Of a DNA stretch of 28,413 nt, positions 1 through 9,649 are shown piece after piece. This DNA is from Acanthaster planci. Lineage: Eukaryota > Echinodermata > Asteroidea > Valvatida > Acanthasteridae. The stretch's first letter is position 1, and each line of letters starts with the position of its first letter. A model generated the notes under the pieces. That model saw nothing but the letters and a program-made list of their open reading frames with translations, was not told the DNA's origin and searched no databases. The position numbers and the translations under genes were made by a program. The DNA is taken from assembly GCF_001949145.1 (NCBI RefSeq), contig NW_019091486.1, positions 40,171 to 68,583 on the forward strand, written 5' to 3'.

Positions 1-185
1 CCAGATGACCAAAAACAAATTCAAGCCAACCAAAAAAGTTTATCCAGCATGCTAAAAACTACTCTACCCGTACACTCAGGAGCCTATCCCAGGGGAAAAA
101 AGAAAAGTATTGGTTTTGAGTAGAAATAAAACTGGAATTTCGAGTATCCTGGTGACACAACTTTGTTTTAACTGTTCTCGCTGCA

Positions 186-191
186 TTTATT
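186..191 (-). terminator. Poly(A) signal of the TRIM gene
   Basis: The minus strand reads AATAAA here, about 43 nt past the TRIM stop codon. This is the first canonical signal in the right place and implies a very short 3' UTR. It is a motif match only; the cleavage site cannot be seen. Confidence 0.6.
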
Positions 192-233
192 TACACTTTC
201 AGATCGCCAGTCTATATCATTTTGGATTTTTTT

Positions 234-792
234 TTACTCCACGACATTTCTTCCGTTCTCCTGCCTATTTGCAATTGCGGTGGGAGAGATATGTTTGTAT
301 TTTGCCACGTGTCTTTCTCCCGGGTCAAGCGCAACGAAGCACCCTTTCCCTGCATGAGCCAACCCTGTGTAGATGTAGTCCGTAAGGAATTTGCGAACGA
401 CCACAGCGCCCTCACGATCGGGAGTGAGCTCCAGAACCAGGACTAGGCCGAGGGCGGACACGACGAGAACGCCCTCAGGCATAGCCGCCACGGCCAGCTG
501 TGTAGTCCCGGCGGGCGAGTCTATCTCAGAGACGAGGCTTCCCGTCGTGGTGTACCGCAGGATCCTGTACGGTTTGCTGTGAGTGGCCACAAGGATGTTG
601 TGGTTACCGTCGGAGCAGACATTTTGTATTCCAACCCCCAGCGAGCCGTCGGGTAGCTTAATCGTAACGAGGCTCTCGCCCATCACCCCGTAGACAAACA
701 AGGCTTGCAACTTGGTGTCGCCGATGACAACGCAATCCTTGTCAAGAGCAGTGATACTGGTCGGTTCGCTATTCTTTTCAGAGCACGTCCAC
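234..792 (-). CDS. TRIM gene exon 4: NHL blades 3-6 and stop
   Basis: This terminal exon encodes residues 834-1018. The acceptor is CACTGCAG|GTGGACG. Four propeller blades can be read, at about 841-875 (PTSITALDKDCVVIGD), 886-922 (VCSDGNHNILVATHSKPYRI), 930-966 and 972-1005. The protein ends 13 residues after the last blade, as is usual where the propeller is C-terminal. Several blades are degenerate compared with TRIM2/3. Confidence 0.92.
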
Positions 793-3700
793 CTGCAGTG
801 TCGAGAACAAGTTAAATAAACACTATTTTACCAATACGAGGCACGTGTATTGTTTTTGATTTGGACAGAGTTGGAACCAGTCCTAACTTAGCGTAGGCAA
901 TATCCACCTACAAAGAAAACGTTCAGTGGAGGTTTGCACGCTTAAAGACACCTAAAACATTCCTTCAAGGTTTCGATAAAATATGTATGAAATTGTCCAG
1001 GGTCGACTCCATCCCTTTTCCAACGATACGCTGCGAGCTATAATGCAAATTTTCCGCCCCGTCTCTTCCACCAAGGGTACACCAGAAAGTGTTGCTGGTT
1101 GTTACTTTCCATGGCTTATTAAAATGTACGCAGGCGGTAAAATCTTTCCCTGTATGGTGGGGGTTCTGTACGCTCTTGAATCTGAAAAGAAAGAAATGGA
1201 CGACCGACCCCCAATGGCCTTGAATCTCGGTAATGTTTTATTAAGAGAGGTTCTATGGAATTTGTCTAATATCTTTGTTGATCACTGGTCGTTGGTTTGT
1301 TGCGAATCCCGAACGTGTATTATGCACTTAGCACCACTGTGTTTTACCACTAGTCGTGAACTCCGGAAATTAGCTTCTATAATTAGACGGAGTCCCTTTG
1401 TTGGTTCAAGTGCGAAAAAAAAAAAATAAATAAATAAATAAATAAAAGGTTAAGCCCCTAGATACAAGGCTTGGCTCAAATGATTTTATAAACTTGAGGC
1501 AATGCATGCTGGGATACTTTTGTCGCTTCTGAGTTTTACCAAGTATCACCGTTTTGCCAGGTCCGTTTGGAATCCTTCCTTCGCTCCCTCTCTACGAGAT
1601 CAGGTGAATAGGCAAAGCCAGATTGTCACGTTGTATTACCTTGCTTGCTGGGATCATATGAAAGAACACGAAACTAAATTTGACAGCAGAGTATTACAGT
1701 TACCCTTTTATAAAAATGCAGTAAAGAGGATCGGCAAAAGCCCGTCATGCGGAAAAAGGAAAGCATCTACCTTTTCAATGGTTAATTTATCACAACAGAT
1801 ATTTATATGCGACTGTTTTCCGTCCGATGCCATTTTTGAGGGAGACCATCCTTACCTATGCCACTCTTCTCCTTTCCTGTTGCAGATGATTACACAGCTT
1901 GAGTTGGGAACCAGCAAAACGAGTTTTCCAGATGTGCTGACAGCTATCTGCAACGTCCGGCGTAGACTGACTTTGATGGGTAACTTGCCGGACATGCAAC
2001 AGCCGTCTGGGATCGGTAGTTGGTGTATGCAGCCATTCTTTCCGTCTGCCACGTAAACTATCTGCCTGGAATTTCACAACAAGTAGCTTGGAGGTTCATT
2101 TTGTTTTAATTCAGTTTAATTTTTTTAAAATTGTTATTCTTTTACATTACCGTCCTGGGTTTTTGAACCCACATACAAAAGAGAGCTTAGTATGGTGGCC
2201 CTGGAGGGACATGGCCAATTGTCAATGTTAACGTCATTTTTTGCGACCAAGTTCACGACTCGTTCTCCAGTCGAGAATATTGCCTTAAATATTTGCAACG
2301 GAAGAGCAAGTCGCGAATTTTGGTCAAAAATATTGACGGCAATATTCGCGACTGGCGATATCCCTCGAGGGTCACCATAGTTAAACCGTCCCAGTTGGTC
2401 GACAGCCTGTTGCGAGGCCAGTAAAAAAAGATGACTCGGATTAAGCCCTAGCTAGTTGTATGCAATTTTTTTGTTCCACACAACACTGGTGAGGAAAACC
2501 TGGCTTGATTAAAATGTCATGATCGTGGCTCTGGAGTATTTTTTCCAAAGGGAATTGAAGTCCAACATTTCAATAGGGGAAGCTTCCACAAGGCGTAAGG
2601 ACTAGTTTCCCTCAAGACTGGCAATAAACCCCATATACCCACGACATAGTGCATTGTATTTCCCCAGCCAGTTTTGTGATACAAAACACGCTGAGTGTGC
2701 GCCGTTTCACGCAGTACGTGCCAAGCACATGCCAAACTCCATTGCGACTTTTAACGACTGCTTGCGAGAGGAACATACCATAGCTATTGCTGGAGGGGTA
2801 TTTTAGAAAATCAATTAAAATTCTTCAACAGAAGTCAACGGAGAATACTGACTTAAAAGATACCTATGAGTGGGAATACATTGAGATTGGTACGCCTTAA
2901 ACGTTAGTTAATGACAATGCCCTTGAATATGGCCCAGACATTTGTTGCCTCCGTTCCTCTGGGCCTCAGACCGGCCAAGCACATAATTCATTTTATTATG
3001 TAAAGCCACAACAAGACAATGTGTAGGCGTCGCACGTTTACTGAGAACTTGCTGTGCGTCACGTTATTCAAGTCAGTTCAGTGTGACAAATCTACCTGAC
3101 AATGTTCCACGCCTATGATTTTTTTGGGCTGCCTCTTTGATGTGAATGACCACCGAGTCGCTGAGTTTAATACTCGTCTGCGAAATCTTTTTCAGTTCAA
3201 GTGCTTTTCCTATCTCTGACTGGTCTCTTGACTGTCTTCCAATTTTACCTTCTCTCCACTTCATGATCACTGGAGACTATCATTGATATGACCCACGATA
3301 AACCAAACAGCACGAGTCAAATAATGCCAGGCCTATTTGCAAGCCTAGAGGACTGTTTGCTGTTTTTGTTGTTGTTCTTGTTCTTCTTGTTTGTTGTTTG
3401 CTGTAATGGCGCTTCCAGCAACTCAGGCTATTTGCGCCAATAACTGTACGTTTATTCACACACTTTATTAATCAGCATCACATTACGGAGTTAGGAAGAA
3501 GGTTCAGTTTTAGACGCAGGAGGAAACCGGAGTACACGGAGAAAACCTGCGCGGAGCGAGTATGGACTGGAAACCAAATGCATTTAAAGTCTTGGCCCAG
3601 CCGGGACTCAAACCCGGGCCTCATTGGTGCAAGGCGAGGAAATAACCACTAAGCTAGCCCACTAGCCCGCTACCCCCCCCCTTTAAGAGATTGTTACGAG

Positions 3701-6700
3701 TTACCTGTTTTTCAGCATCATCATGAGGATCAAAAAGATAAACAAATGAATGAAACTCTTCTTGTTATGCAGCTACAGGGCTTTTGTGTGGTAACAGAAT
3801 TTACCGTTTCAGGAAAGCCTGGACAACCCTCTGGGAGTAAATACTCGCACATCATCCCAGAAAAGAGAAAGGTTTCTTTTGTACTGATTGATGTAGAGCA
3901 AAACGAAGCAATCTCATACGTCCAAACATTCAATCAATGAAAGGTCTTTTCAAAGCTGTGCAAGAAAACGGATCAGACACACCTGTCCTTGTCCGCAGCC
4001 AACGAAGAAGGAGACTTGTATCCTCCTGGAGGCTCCTGCAATGTCAAACCGTCTTGAACAGGAACCACGACGGGATTACCTGACTTTATCGGGAACCCAC
4101 ATATGTTGATGCTGACGTTGTGAGGTTTAGGAGTACGAGGGGTGAAGGTGATACTGTAGCTGGAGGCAGTAGTTTCACCGAAAAGAATGAAAGAAAAACA
4201 AAGACGACGCTCGTGAATTATGGTCATTCAGGTTTGATGAATTCGGAGTAAATGTTCAACTGAACCAAGTTCAACCCACCCAGCTTTAAATTGTAGACCG
4301 TCCCAAGGATACCCCCAATTTTGCATTAACGATGCTGGTCACTTGACTACCTGTGTAACAGATGTCAAGAAGGGAAAACTTGTTCACTTTCTTTAACAAT
4401 GACCACAAAATGAATACATAGTAAGGAAGGGTGAATAGATTTCCTTCTCTTTTTCCCTTATTTTGGCAACATTACACATTAAAATGGATTATAAGTTTTT
4501 TTCCCGACATTTAGCTCGACCAATCACATTGTTACCTCCGGTAAATTAAGGCACGGGTCACAGGTTCAGCTACAGGTCTTCACAAACTTCCCACTCTGTC
4601 TTTTCTTTATTTGGAGTTTTGGAAATTGGTAAGCGAAGGAGACATGCTAAATTGTACAGGGAAAGTCATATGCACTCTACATACCTGCCATCAGAGTTGT
4701 CTCGGATGTTACAGGGTGGATCTGCTTCGGACGAACATGAAGCTCTAACTTCGGCAGTGATTTTATAGCCACCAACTTTTAAGCGTCGGCCCAGGTAATC
4801 CCGTGTCCAGACAATCACTGTGTACGGTACATCTACTGTAGCTGCGAATTCGTGGCATCGCCGTCTAGGGCACGAAGGGACTACCTCGGTGGAGTTAGGA
4901 TGTAAAGGGCTGACGTTGATGAGGATGGGGCTCATAACGATGGGTTTACTGTCAACGAGGATTTTCATCACCAGTTTGCCAGCAACTAGTGGAGTGTAGG
5001 CTACTCGAAAGGCTCCCTTGTCGGCAGTCTCTGAGATCTGAGCTTCTGTTGTCGTTGGCACAGGGAGAATGCTTGGCAACGCATCTTTTGGCTTGGTGGT
5101 CACCATCACCGCACTGGGGCGTTTTCCAGTCTGACCTTCCCCTGTGAGATCTGGCATTGTGCACTGTACGCTGATTTGTCTAAGTTGCAGTGGAAAATTC
5201 TGCGGACTGCGAAGCTTGAAAATGACGGCGTGCTCGCATCTGACGAAGGCGTCCGTCCATGTGACGTCACTCACCATGACTTGGGTGTCGTCAGTTGTGG
5301 ACGGGAAAGGGTTACCGGAGGCTCCCGAGGGCGCATCTACCACGTTGATCTTGAACGGGCTACCAGTGATTTGCAAACCAGATATGCTGATGCTGAGCTC
5401 ATGCTTTCCTGCTGTCTGCGGCTGGAACTCAAACTCGTAGAAGTCGCCGCAGAGTTTCCCCACGTTACACTCAGTGGTGCCGCCATCTGGGGACCGAATG
5501 TACGCAAACAAACGCTCACTTAGGGTCTCCACCGGCAAACTTGATACAGTATCTTCGAAGATGTGAATTTTTTGTACGGCCCCGACTCTCATCGACGGCC
5601 CAAGTCCACCAGGAAACTCGACTCTGAGCTCTGGGGTCAGTTTTGCGCTGTCTGGGGATGTGCTAAACTGTCCCAGGTCCGGTATGAGTCTTTCAATCTC
5701 AGATAAGACACAGTCGTGATTTGTTGTGAAGGAGAGAAAGACCTCATCAGCCTGCTGGAAAGGCAGGGACTTGTCAATATCAAGAGCTATGAGTTCGTGG
5801 AGCCGCGTGATGATCTGTCCTCTGGTCTTGAGGAGATCAACTGCGTTGCCTATTTCGCAGGCTGTCTTGGCGAACTGGCAAGCTGAGTCGAACTGTGACA
5901 CCATAGACTCAGCTCGATCGATTTGAAGCTTCAGCTGGTTTGTTTTGTCGGTGCACAGTTTCCTCAAGTCGGAAATAACTTCTTCTTGTCGGGTTTGGAG
6001 CAGGTGTTGCAACCCTTCGAACACGGTAGAAACTCTAGACATCACTTCATCAAACCTGACGCTTGTTTGATGGATTTCAGTGCTAATGCTCCCGGAGATT
6101 TTCTCAGCCGTAGCTTTCTTACTTCCAGCCGCTTGGGCCAAACTCTGTAATTCTTCCTTCACCTCGGAGGATTTCTGGTCCAAATCGATGACTCGATGAC
6201 CTTGGTGGGCTGTCGTCACGCACACCAAGCACATTGCCCGTTGGCAGCCCTCCCTGTCACAGAATACGGACAAGGCATGCTTGTGCTGTTCACATTGAAG
6301 CTTGTGCCGCGAAAGTAAGATGTCAGGTTGCTCTTGCAGCCGCTCCATCGAGTATAAAACATGACCGTCGTACAGCTTCAATCTATCGTGGTGTTCCCTA
6401 CAACTTGCACAAAGAAAAGCCAAGCAGTTTCCATCGGGGCAGAAGCCAACAGCTGTACTCTCATTTTTACACCACTGGCAGCGGAACACGTGGTGCGGGC
6501 GGTTGGCATCAACATTCAGCACCTCATCCAACTCCTTGAGTTTCGTCACGATGAAGTGATCAGGCAGCGACTGCACGCCACCATCCGGAACGGGAGTGTC
6601 CCGCCGACAGAGCGGGCATTTAAACGTCGGAGCACCCTGCACGAACCGGCCGAGGCAGTCCACGCAGAAGCCATGCAGGCAGGGCAGAAACTTGGCCACC

Positions 6701-6795
6701 CTTTTGCCATCATCGAACTTCTCAAAGCACACGGGACAGGAAAGCAACTCTGCCAATTTCTCCCGGGTGAATCCAAACGACGCAGGCTGTGCCAT
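234..6795 (-). CDS. TRIM-family E3 ubiquitin ligase, RING-B1-B2-coiled coil-filamin x3-NHL x6 (whole gene, 4 exons)
   Basis: The coding exons are 6795-4685, 4159-3983, 2065-1856 and 792-234, giving 1018 aa. RING is residues 20-63 (C20, C23, C39, H41, C44, C47, C60, C63). B-box 1 is about 106-145. B-box 2 is about 168-200 (C168, H171, C179, C189, C192, H197, H200). A coiled coil spans about 205-335. Filamin-like repeats lie at about 385-487, 510-628 and 646-739. Six NHL blades run from about 751 to 1005. RING/B-box proteins of this kind transfer ubiquitin from an E2 to a substrate or RNA-linked target recognised by the propeller; the substrate here is unknown. All introns are phase 2. Joining exons 2 and 3 rebuilds a classic first NHL blade (SPSSLAADKD, then RQIVYVADGKNG), so the model appears complete. 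The start codon has a good context (GACATGG). TRIM2/3/71 usually carry one filamin repeat; three is unusual. Confidence 0.92.
793..1855 (-). other. TRIM intron 3 (1063 nt)
   Basis: This is intron sequence with GTAAGG donor and GCAG acceptor. It contains the poly(A)/(AAAT)n tract at 1415-1447. A 148-codon plus-strand open frame runs into that tract; it matches no family I recognise and I do not call it a gene. Confidence 0.8.
1415..1447. repeat. A12-(TAAA)n simple repeat
   Basis: Twelve A residues are followed by about five TAAA units. Such tails often mark the 3' end of a retroposed insertion on the plus strand. I could not identify a body upstream or a target-site duplication. Confidence 0.85.
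1856..2065 (-). CDS. TRIM gene exon 3: NHL blades 1-2
   Basis: The exon is 210 nt, phase 2 to phase 2, and encodes residues 764-832. The acceptor is AATTCCAG|GCAGAT and the donor CATAG|GTAAGG. The peptide IVYVADGKNGCIHQL matches the NHL pattern IYVADxxNxRIQ with Cys in place of Arg. A second blade follows (LQIAVSTSGKLVLLVPN, then CVIICNRKG). The longer plus-strand open frame over the same bases is its antisense shadow. Confidence 0.87.
   Translation of the reverse strand, partial: ADSLRGRRKEWLHTPTTDPRRLLHVRQVTHQSQSTPDVADSCQHIWKTRFAGSQLKLCNHLQQERRRVA
2187..2383. mobile_element. MITE-like foldback element with possible TTA target duplication
   Basis: The body is 2190-2380 (191 bp). Its ends are inverted copies: the left begins TATGGTGGCCCTGGAGGGA and the right, reverse-complemented, begins TATGGTGACCCTCGAGGGA. 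Similarity continues inward for tens of bases (CGTCA, GACCAA and CGACT blocks on both arms), so most of the element folds back. TTA flanks both sides at 2187-2189 and 2381-2383, which would fit a PIF/Harbinger-type target site. The outermost base pair mismatches. No transposase is present, so it would be non-autonomous. Confidence 0.7.
3512..3681 (-). mobile_element. tRNA-derived SINE, minus strand
   Basis: Read on the minus strand, the head starts near 3681. It has an A-box-like TAGCTTAGTGG (3656-3646) and a B-box-like GGTTTGAGTCC (3614-3604), the internal RNA polymerase III promoter of a tRNA. The tail (about 3552-3512) carries GGTTTTCTCCGTGTACTCC followed by GGTTTCC, a core I recognise from SINEs of aquatic animals. 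It has no clear poly(A) tail and lies inside TRIM intron 2, in the same orientation as the gene. Exact ends are approximate. Confidence 0.7.
3983..4159 (-). CDS. TRIM gene exon 2: end of filamin repeat 3 and start of NHL blade 1
   Basis: The exon is 177 nt, phase 2 to phase 2, and encodes residues 704-762 plus two bases. The acceptor is GCCTCCAG|CTACAG and the donor GGACAG|GTGTGT. It carries the YSITFTPRTPKPHNVSI and GFPIKSGNP motifs that end a filamin-like repeat. A short linker then leads to SPSSLAADKD, the first strand of an NHL blade. Confidence 0.9.
4160..4684 (-). other. TRIM intron 1 (525 nt)
   Basis: This intron splits filamin repeat 3, with GTATGT donor and CCAG acceptor. I see no repeat, RNA gene or coding signal inside it. 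Confidence 0.8.
4685..6795 (-). CDS. TRIM gene exon 1: RING, B-boxes, coiled coil, filamin repeats 1-2 and most of 3
   Basis: This large first coding exon encodes residues 1-703 plus two bases of codon 704. The donor reads GGCAG|GTATGT. Open reading continues 19 nt past the donor to a stop at 4666, but the peptide there leaves the filamin consensus, so splicing at 4685 is preferred. Joining to exon 2 gives DGSYSITFTP, matching the filamin DGxYxVxYTP signature. Family knowledge places the RING as the E2-binding surface and the coiled coil as the antiparallel dimer interface. Confidence 0.94.
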
Positions 6796-6854
6796 GTCTA
6801 TACGTACCGCACACTGGCCAAGAATTCAAGTGAACGAAGTCAGATTGACCTACC

Positions 6855-6952
6855 GGTACGAATCTACTGGGAAAACAATGCACACCGTCACCATCCGCGG
6901 AATGGTACGATTCAACTGGGAAAACAATGCACACCGTCACCATCCGCGGAAG
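6855..6952. repeat. 49-bp tandem duplication upstream of the TRIM start codon
   Basis: Copies 6855-6903 and 6904-6952 are the same length and differ at only about two positions. They begin 60 nt upstream of the TRIM ATG. On the minus strand each copy contains GTGCATTGTTTTCCCAG, a good 3' splice-site consensus, and a GCGGATGGTG start-like site. It may therefore lie at the border of a 5' UTR exon. Confidence 0.95.
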
Positions 6953-9146
6953 TCAGCGCTATTTCAGGGGGCCTGTGTTTTTATACAGGACGTTGGAAAC
7001 GACCCTGCGTGCAATTATGCTGGAGATTAGAACTACTGTACCCGACAGACTCTTTCAATGAAAATTACATCTTTCTGCAGGTAAGAAACAACCAAATAAA
7101 TAAACTGTTAAAAAATAGACAACAATAACATGACCTCAGATGGAATGGCTGGGCCATCAACAATACACCATCGCTGCGCAAGTTCGAATCCATTTAACAC
7201 CATATACAAATAAATATATAAATAAAATATACACATTGTTTGGGGATCATCTATTTTCTTAACTGTACGCTGCCCAACTGTGCATTTCGGAGAAGGAAGT
7301 AACAGGCCCTGTTACTGAAAACGAAACATGATGTTGGCAAAACAGGAAGTGTTCAAGGAGCCTGCTCGACAAATAATCTGCACTGAAAAATATTGCGTGA
7401 TTCAATGAAAGTTATAAAACACATGACAGTGGTCAGACTGAAATCACAAGTAATTTGGCAGAGATAAATCAGTAAAGATGGCGTTCCATGCGAAAACGAA
7501 ATCTGAGCTAACCTTCTTTTCAGCTATCCCCGTACTCGGTAATGATACATAGGAGAATGACATTCGTATTTGCGCGAGTCCGCGCGCTGAGAAACAGCGA
7601 GAAAAATCTTGCAAACACAAATTTGAGTCTTTCTATTTCTACGCCCTGAGACATTAGCGCTGTGTGTCCTCCAAGGGACTCTAACGTTTTGCGTCACTTC
7701 GTGAAAAAAAAAGCAAATTGCAAGCGTTTCTAAGGGGTGTCTGTCCCTAACATCATTGGATTTCACGCTTGAAAGAGGGAGTACGCCAGAATTGTTGAGA
7801 AAGATGTTTTAAAGCAAATGCGAAATCACCACAATATAAGTTGGTATCAAGCCTGCCTTGGCGTGAAAATAGTGACGGCCTGCAGTGTGCTTTGATCATG
7901 CCCATGCTATGATGCTGGTCATGTCACTGTGCCCGGTCAAAATCATCAAAATCATCAATCAGCGAGAGACCAAGTTTATGGATCACGGAGAAAATTGTCC
8001 CTCATGTTACTCTTGTCAACGACGAACACAGGGCTACATAGCATAAGCTGAGAGCAGTTGTGTAAATTTGTGCCGTGGGGGATGGAAGGCTGGGAGGGGT
8101 GGTGGTATGGAAATTTGAAAGGGGGGTACGCAATGTGACTCCGTATTGAGGTCGATGTTCACGGTAATAATTTTATCTGTAATATGTATTCAGAATGCCA
8201 TATGTTTAGCTTTTTTGAGGCTGTCCCTTTCTAAGAGATATTGAATGTGTTTCAACAAAACAAAAATCTTCACCTGTTTTAATTCTACAACCTACTTAAT
8301 TGTTTTGCTTACCACAAAACAGGGGAAGGGGTGATTCAATGCCCACCAACTCAAAACGTGGTTGTGGGGGATATATACTCCCCATCCCAAGGGATCTATG
8401 CCCCTGGCTGAAGGTAAAACCAATCAGAAACGTTGCTTGAGAACTAGCTACCCAGCCCAATACAGTTTTTGGCGGTGGAAACATGTATTTTAGCCCAGCT
8501 CGGTTTTTCTTGTAATATTCAGGAATATACTTCAAAATCAGTCTTGACTCGAGGCTAGCACACGTCTAGTAGGTTTGAGGTAGCTTTCTTTAATTTGCAT
8601 TTTGTTAAATAAAAAAAGGTTAACTTTTCTGGGAGACTGAATGAATGCATGAAAGAGCATAAACACGGTGATTTGCAAAAATTCAAGACAATAATGATTG
8701 AATTTTGTTGGTATTTGGTGGTATCGCTTGGCCCGCGTTCCGTTGTCTCACTGAAAGACTGCATAACTCCTTAAAAGTGTTCCATAACATCAGAATAGAG
8801 CTTTGAGCTCATTTGATATTTTGCATGACATTTTATATATATTTTTTGATAGAGGGTTACACATTAAAAAGAAACAACAGGTTGTTATGCTTAATTCGGT
8901 TCAGTTCAGTTTTTGTTCAGGTTAATGTATTTTGTATCTTACCCCAGGTTTATACATTTTGTAAGCGTGGTCCTGAACTATTGCAAATGACAGCAGAGAA
9001 AAACACATAACTTTTCCAAGCAATTGTTCAAAAACAACAGACAGTGTTGTGCGGAACTGGAAAGTAGGTATTATATTCTATACGAGTCTGTAACAAAAGA
9101 GGAAAAATATATCATACAGTTCCTACACATATCAATCAAATATATT

Positions 9147-9195
9147 GCTTCCTGACGTTTCGAACTTGGCAAGTTCCCAGTCTTCAGAGGCTGAG
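9147..9195 (-). mobile_element. Hammerhead-ribozyme-like motif, possible Penelope-like element remnant
   Basis: On the minus strand the order is CCT, CTGAAGA (9187-9181), a hairpin GAACTT-GCC/AAGTTC type stem (9176-9162), GAAAC and GTC (9156-9154), then AGGAAGC. This follows the hammerhead layout CUGANGA, stem II, GAAA, short stem III, NUH, with AGG able to pair with CCU as the base of stem I. Four extra bases (CTGG) sit between CTGAAGA and the hairpin, so it may be degenerate. Penelope-like retroelements are known to carry such ribozymes; no reverse transcriptase is visible here. Confidence 0.38.
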
Positions 9196-9403
9196 AGGTG
9201 AATATTCTTAAACATTTTTAAGTACTATTTCCAAATTTTACAAACGTACTGAATATTACTTGACCTTTTACGTCGTTCGTGACAGGATCCATACACCTGT
9301 ATACATGACGTACGCAAAAATCTACGCAGTGCTTCCGCGTAACAACTTCCCGGAAAAATATAATGACCTCGCATTAAATCAACACTTTGTGCAGGGCTGA
9401 TGG

Positions 9404-9423
9404 AAAAAAAAAAAAAAAAAAAA
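9404..9423. repeat. A20 homopolymer
   Basis: Twenty consecutive A residues, 117 bp before the docking-protein exon. It could be a retroposon tail or simple slippage. Confidence 0.95.
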
Positions 9424-9540
9424 CGGGGAAAGGGCGCGTGATGATGGCACAGAGAAATGCAGGGATTTCCCAGGATCCATTCATCTGTTTCCTCATTGCC
9501 CAATGGTTAATTAGTGGAATGTTGTTGCTCTGCCTTTCAG

Positions 9541-9649
9541 ATGTACCTTGGCACGCTGAGTTTCAGAAGGAGCGAGACAAAGAGGACAGTAACTATGGCA
9601 GATATGAGACACTGGAATGCGATTTTCAATTCCCCAAACCAGTCCCGAG
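9541..9649 (+). CDS. Docking-protein upstream exon (109 nt)
   Basis: The exon is bounded by CTGCCTTTCAG| and GAG|GTAAGG, both strong splice sites. The frame starting at 9541 (MYLGTLSFRRSETKR) joins the next exon correctly. A second frame, starting at 9543, is also open and includes SNYGRYETLE and FPKPVPR, which resemble the rest of the protein, but it hits a stop when spliced to 10078. I prefer the joinable frame. Confidence 0.6.

Larger units (their letters stand above)
2066..3982 (-). other. TRIM intron 2 (1917 nt)
   Basis: This intron separates the two halves of NHL blade 1. It holds a foldback element (2187-2383) and a reverse-oriented SINE (3512-3681). A minus-strand frame at 3270-3073 has AG and GT borders but the wrong phase for this gene. 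I see no other structure. Confidence 0.8.
6953..9540. other. Intergenic region between the divergent TRIM and docking-protein genes
   Basis: About 2.6 kb with no coding region I can support. It contains a hammerhead-like, retroelement-type motif at 9147-9195 and an A20 tract at 9404-9423. It also has a G-rich patch around 8077-8126 and short open frames without family resemblance. It presumably includes the TRIM promoter and perhaps unrecognised 5' exons of the next gene. Confidence 0.6.

Noticed and set aside
983-1429. 148-codon plus-strand open frame ending in a poly-A/(AAAT)n tract
   Set aside because: No motif or family resemblance, and it lies inside TRIM intron 3. The frame ends in lysines coded by a simple repeat, so chance is likelier.
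1502-2056. 184-codon plus-strand open frame
   Set aside because: Its right half is the antisense of the TRIM NHL exon (2065-1856), whose minus-strand frame has matching splice phases and the NHL signature. The plus frame resembles nothing.
3073-3270. Possible extra TRIM exon on the minus strand
   Set aside because: It has AG and GT borders, but joining it in phase 2 gives an early stop. Exons 2 and 3 join directly into a complete NHL blade, so no exon is missing there.
6361-7128. 255-codon plus-strand open frame
   Set aside because: It runs antisense to the RING/B-box exon and then across the 49-bp duplication. The minus-strand frame has all zinc ligands, so this is a shadow.
7141-7195. tRNA-like sequence with B-box-like AGTTCGAATCC
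   Set aside because: The A-box is poor and no cloverleaf can be drawn. It is at most a decayed SINE head.
7478-7552. 24-codon frame MAFHAKTKSELTFF with good start context, considered as first exon of the docking gene
   Set aside because: Its only donor-like GT leaves a phase that does not fit the preferred frame of the exon at 9541, and the peptide has no recognisable feature.
8077-8126. G-rich stretch as a G-quadruplex
   Set aside because: The G runs are separated by loops of up to about 20 nt, too loose for a confident call.
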